Below, in pieces: positions 62,116 through 64,000 of a stretch of 64,000 bases of DNA; the stretch's first letter is position 1, and each line of letters starts with the position of its first letter. The translations under genes were made by a program, and so were the position numbers. Location: assembly GCF_012927045.1 (NCBI RefSeq), contig NZ_JABBFW010000007.1:248001-312000 (forward strand), in the 5' to 3' direction. Source of the stretch: Azohydromonas caseinilytica. Its GTDB lineage: Bacteria; Pseudomonadota; Gammaproteobacteria; Burkholderiales; Burkholderiaceae_C. The notes beneath the pieces are model-generated. The model searched no databases and was not told the origin of the DNA. It saw only the letters and a program-made list of their open reading frames with translations.

Positions 62116-63345
62116 ATGCCCTCCCCTTCCCTGGCCCGGTGGGCCGCCGCGGCCCTGGCCGCCGCCTGCGCCGCCCCGGTGGCGGCGCAGCAGCCGCTGG
62201 AGCATGGCTACGCCGTCGTGCGCCGCCTGGCGCCCGCGCAGGCCGAGTTCAGCCCCGCCATCGTCAACCGCCTGAAGGTGCCGCCGGGCTTTCGCGTCCA
62301 GCTCTTCGCCTCGGGCCTGGGCAAGCCGCGCATGCTGGAAGTGGGCCCCGACGGCACCGTCTACGTCACGCGCCGCGACAAGGGCGACGTGCTGGCGCTG
62401 CGCGACACCAACGGCGACGGGCGCGCCGACCAGCTCCGCACCTTCGCCACCGGGCTGAAGGACGTCAACGGCATCGCGCTGCAGGGCGGCGAGCTGCTGC
62501 TGGCGGCCTCGACCACGGTGTGGCGCCTGCCGCTGGCCGGCGGCGCACCGCGGCCGATCATCCGCGGCCTGCCCGACGCCGGCCAGCATGCCAACCGCAT
62601 GGTGCGCGTGGCCCCGGACGGCACGCTGGTCGTGTCCGTGGGCAGCAGCTGCAACAACTGCGCCGAGGGCAACCAGCTCGAACGCGCCACGCTCATCCGC
62701 TACTCGGCCTCGGGCGAGCGGCTGGAGGTGATCGCCAACGGGCTGCGTAACACCATCGGCTACGACTGGCACCCGCGCACCGGCGCGCTGTGGGGCATGG
62801 ACCACGGCAGCGACTTCCGCGGCGACTGGACGCCGCCCGAGGAGCTCAACCTGATCCAGCCGGGCAAGCACTACGGCTGGCCGATCTGCTGGGGCGCGCG
62901 CCAGGTGGACACGCTGGCCGAGGCGCGGCCCAGCCAGGTGGCGCTGCGCCCGGGCATGAGCAAGCCCTCGGGCGACGAGATCACGCGCGAGGCCTTCTGC
63001 GCCCAGACCGAGCCGCCGGTGCTGACCCTGCCGGCACATGCCGCGCCGCTGGCCATGCTGTTCTACCGCGGCACGCAGTTCCCGGCCGAGATGCGCGGCG
63101 ACGCCTTCGTCGCGTTGCGCGGCTCCTGGAACCGCCGCGACCCCAAGGGCTACAAGGTGGTGCGGCTGCGCTTCGACGCCGGCGGCCGGCCGCTGGCCTT
63201 CGAGGACTTCCTGACCGGCTTCCTCAATGCCGACGGCAGCGTGCACTACGGCCGCCCGGTCGGCCTGGCCTGGCTGCCCGACGGCTCGATGCTGGTGTCC
63301 GACGACAGCAACGGCGCCCTCTACCGCGTCAGCCACGGGCGCTGA
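62116..63345 (+). CDS. PQQ-dependent glucose/sorbosone dehydrogenase-like protein
   Basis: A 409-residue exported protein, six-bladed propeller type. Signal peptide (about 1-24, CAAPVAAQ), then GFRVQLFASGLGKPRMLEVGPDG, GRADQLRTFATGLKDVNGI, RMVRVAPDGTLVVSVGSSCNNCAEG and GLRNTIGYDWHPRTGALWGMDHGSD, typical of the glucose/sorbosone dehydrogenase (GSDH) fold that can bind pyrroloquinoline quinone. A Cys pair SCNNC may form a disulfide or loop metal site. No PQQ biosynthesis or partner cytochrome is adjacent. The start at 62116 follows GAGGAG and opens onto the signal peptide; an upstream ATG at 62053 would disrupt it. Confidence 0.82.
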   Translation: MPSPSLARWAAAALAAACAAPVAAQQPLEHGYAVVRRLAPAQAEFSPAIVNRLKVPPGFRVQLFASGLGKPRMLEVGPDGTVYVTRRDKGDVLALRDTNGDGRADQLRTFATGLKDVNGIALQGGELLLAASTTVWRLPLAGGAPRPIIRGLPDAGQHANRMVRVAPDGTLVVSVGSSCNNCAEGNQLERATLIRYSASGERLEVIANGLRNTIGYDWHPRTGALWGMDHGSDFRGDWTPPEELNLIQPGKHYGWPICWGARQVDTLAEARPSQVALRPGMSKPSGDEITREAFCAQTEPPVLTLPAHAAPLAMLFYRGTQFPAEMRGDAFVALRGSWNRRDPKGYKVVRLRFDAGGRPLAFEDFLTGFLNADGSVHYGRPVGLAWLPDGSMLVSDDSNGALYRVSHGR

Positions 63346-63435
63346 GCCGGACGCGGCGCCACGGCCCCTGGCCCGTTCCAGCGCCGGCCTGGGTGCGCGC
63401 CTTGCCCCGGGTGGGCAAAAAACGGGCACCCCTGC

Positions 63436-64000
63436 ATGGAGAAGCACCATCCCGGCTGGACCACGCTGCCGCGGCGCGCGCCGCTGGTGCTGTTCGCGGC
63501 CGGGCTGGCGGCAGCGGGCGCGCTGGGCGTCTGGCAGCACCACGACAACACCGCCTTCGTGCAGGAGCGGCTGCAGACCGCGGCCGGGCAGATGGCCGAC
63601 GCGCTGCGCCGGCGCATGCAGACCTACGAGTACGGGCTGCTGGCCACGCGCAGCGCCATCACCACCGCCAACGACACGATGGGCGCCGTCACGCGCCACC
63701 AGTTCCAGCGCTACGGCCTGTCGCTGGACATGCCGCGCCAGTTCCCGGGCGCGCGCGGCTTCATCTTCATCCGCCGCGTGCCCGCGGACCAGGAGGACGC
63801 CTTCGTGCAGCAGATGCGCGACGAGGGCCTGCCCTACTTCCAGTTGCGCCAGCTCCAGCCGCACGCGGGCGAGCGCTTCGTGGTGCAGTACGTCGAGCCG
63901 CTCAAGGGCAACGCCCCGGCGCTGGGCCTGGACATCGCCTCCGACCCGCCGCGCCGCGACACGGCGCTGGCGGCCCTGCGCAGCGGCGAGCCGCGCCTGA
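63436..64000 (+). CDS. CHASE-domain sensor protein, N-terminal part (runs off window)
   Basis: The reading frame starting at ATG 63436 is open to the end of the window: 188 codons plus one base. It shows TM1 (APLVLFAAGLAAAGALGVW), then a CHASE domain with MQTYEYGLLATRSAITTAND, YGLSLDMPRQFPGARGFIFI and VVQYVEPLKGNAPALGLDIASDP. It is closely similar to the periplasmic part of the kinase at 9776 (e.g. [45 protein letters not shown]). A shorter overlapping frame at 63227-64000 is a shadow. The C-terminal effector (kinase or GGDEF/EAL) is outside the window. Confidence 0.85.
   Translation, partial: MEKHHPGWTTLPRRAPLVLFAAGLAAAGALGVWQHHDNTAFVQERLQTAAGQMADALRRRMQTYEYGLLATRSAITTANDTMGAVTRHQFQRYGLSLDMPRQFPGARGFIFIRRVPADQEDAFVQQMRDEGLPYFQLRQLQPHAGERFVVQYVEPLKGNAPALGLDIASDPPRRDTALAALRSGEPRL

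Noticed and set aside
63227-64000. Plus-strand frame ending exactly at base 64000
   Set aside because: It reads as Arg/Ala/Ser-rich noise; the overlapping frame from 63436 encodes a clear CHASE domain and is open to the window edge.

Overview
The window is about 70% G+C, densely coded, and carries a gene set typical of a metabolically versatile betaproteobacterium of the order Burkholderiales. Pointers are DusC, an MlaE/MlaF/MCE/lipoprotein lipid transporter, a Suv3-type RNA helicase divergent from a long ProQ/FinO protein, a secreted poly(3-hydroxybutyrate) depolymerase, an NAD-linked three-subunit formate dehydrogenase with its TAT-target and TorD helper genes, PEP-CTERM proteins with HAF-type repeats, and a PepSY / cytochrome b / DUF1924 / diheme cytochrome c / QseBC-like operon. 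The genus is not determined; this placement is inference from gene content. No rRNA, tRNA, CRISPR array, integrase, transposase or replication origin was seen.

Layout. 1-4.8 kb: end of dusC, a nuclease-like protein, and a four-gene lipid transport operon with stop/start overlaps. 4.9-9.6 kb: minus-strand block with the PHB depolymerase, a CYP152-type P450 translationally coupled to a SIR2-domain protein, and a YkuD-like protein. 9.8-18.7 kb: CHASE/PAS sensor kinase, PEP-CTERM protein, Suv3-like helicase, ProQ-like RNA chaperone, MOSC protein, small zinc-binding protein. 19.3-31.6 kb: mostly housekeeping or accessory metabolism (zinc alcohol dehydrogenase, lipid A deacylase, YiaA, YjdF and DUF1697 proteins, SbmA/ABCD-like ABC transporter, kynureninase, the DUF2339/DUF3999 membrane pair). 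31.9-37.9 kb: small lipoprotein, ArsB/NhaD-type transporter, then a stress/defence pocket with a HigB/HigA toxin-antitoxin pair, a DHH-like protein and an orphan Xre/MbcA/ParS antitoxin, followed by a DJ-1/PfpI protein and an Lrp-type regulator.

38.0-43.2 kb holds the most striking locus: two overlapping minus-strand genes encoding a SIR2-like/TIR protein and a STAND NTPase with a transmembrane helix and 14 WD40 repeats (enough for two seven-bladed propellers). The simplest reading is an NAD-consuming TIR effector controlled by a membrane-anchored STAND sensor, i.e. a candidate anti-phage or conflict system. The SIR2 part has lost its catalytic Asn and His by alignment with the intact SIR2 protein at 6.3 kb. 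Upstream on the same strand lie a ubiquitin-like/Mut7-C RNase protein and a secreted molybdopterin-oxidoreductase-like protein.

45-46.4 kb: an orphan membrane histidine kinase. 46.4-53.8 kb: formate dehydrogenase operon read right to left (TorD chaperone, TAT-target peptide, catalytic alpha subunit with Cys rather than Sec, FeS beta subunit, small lipoprotein, cytochrome b gamma subunit, two Ala/Gly/Pro-rich exported proteins), interrupted by two REPIN-like inverted repeats. 54-56.4 kb: two tandem PEP-CTERM/HAF proteins related to the one at 12.6 kb. 56.4-60.3 kb: cytochrome operon with its two-component system; the diheme cytochrome appears to carry a large in-frame internal deletion. 60.5-64 kb: SDR, DUF1428 protein, sorbosone-dehydrogenase-like protein and the start of a second CHASE-domain sensor that resembles the one at 9.8 kb and runs off the window.
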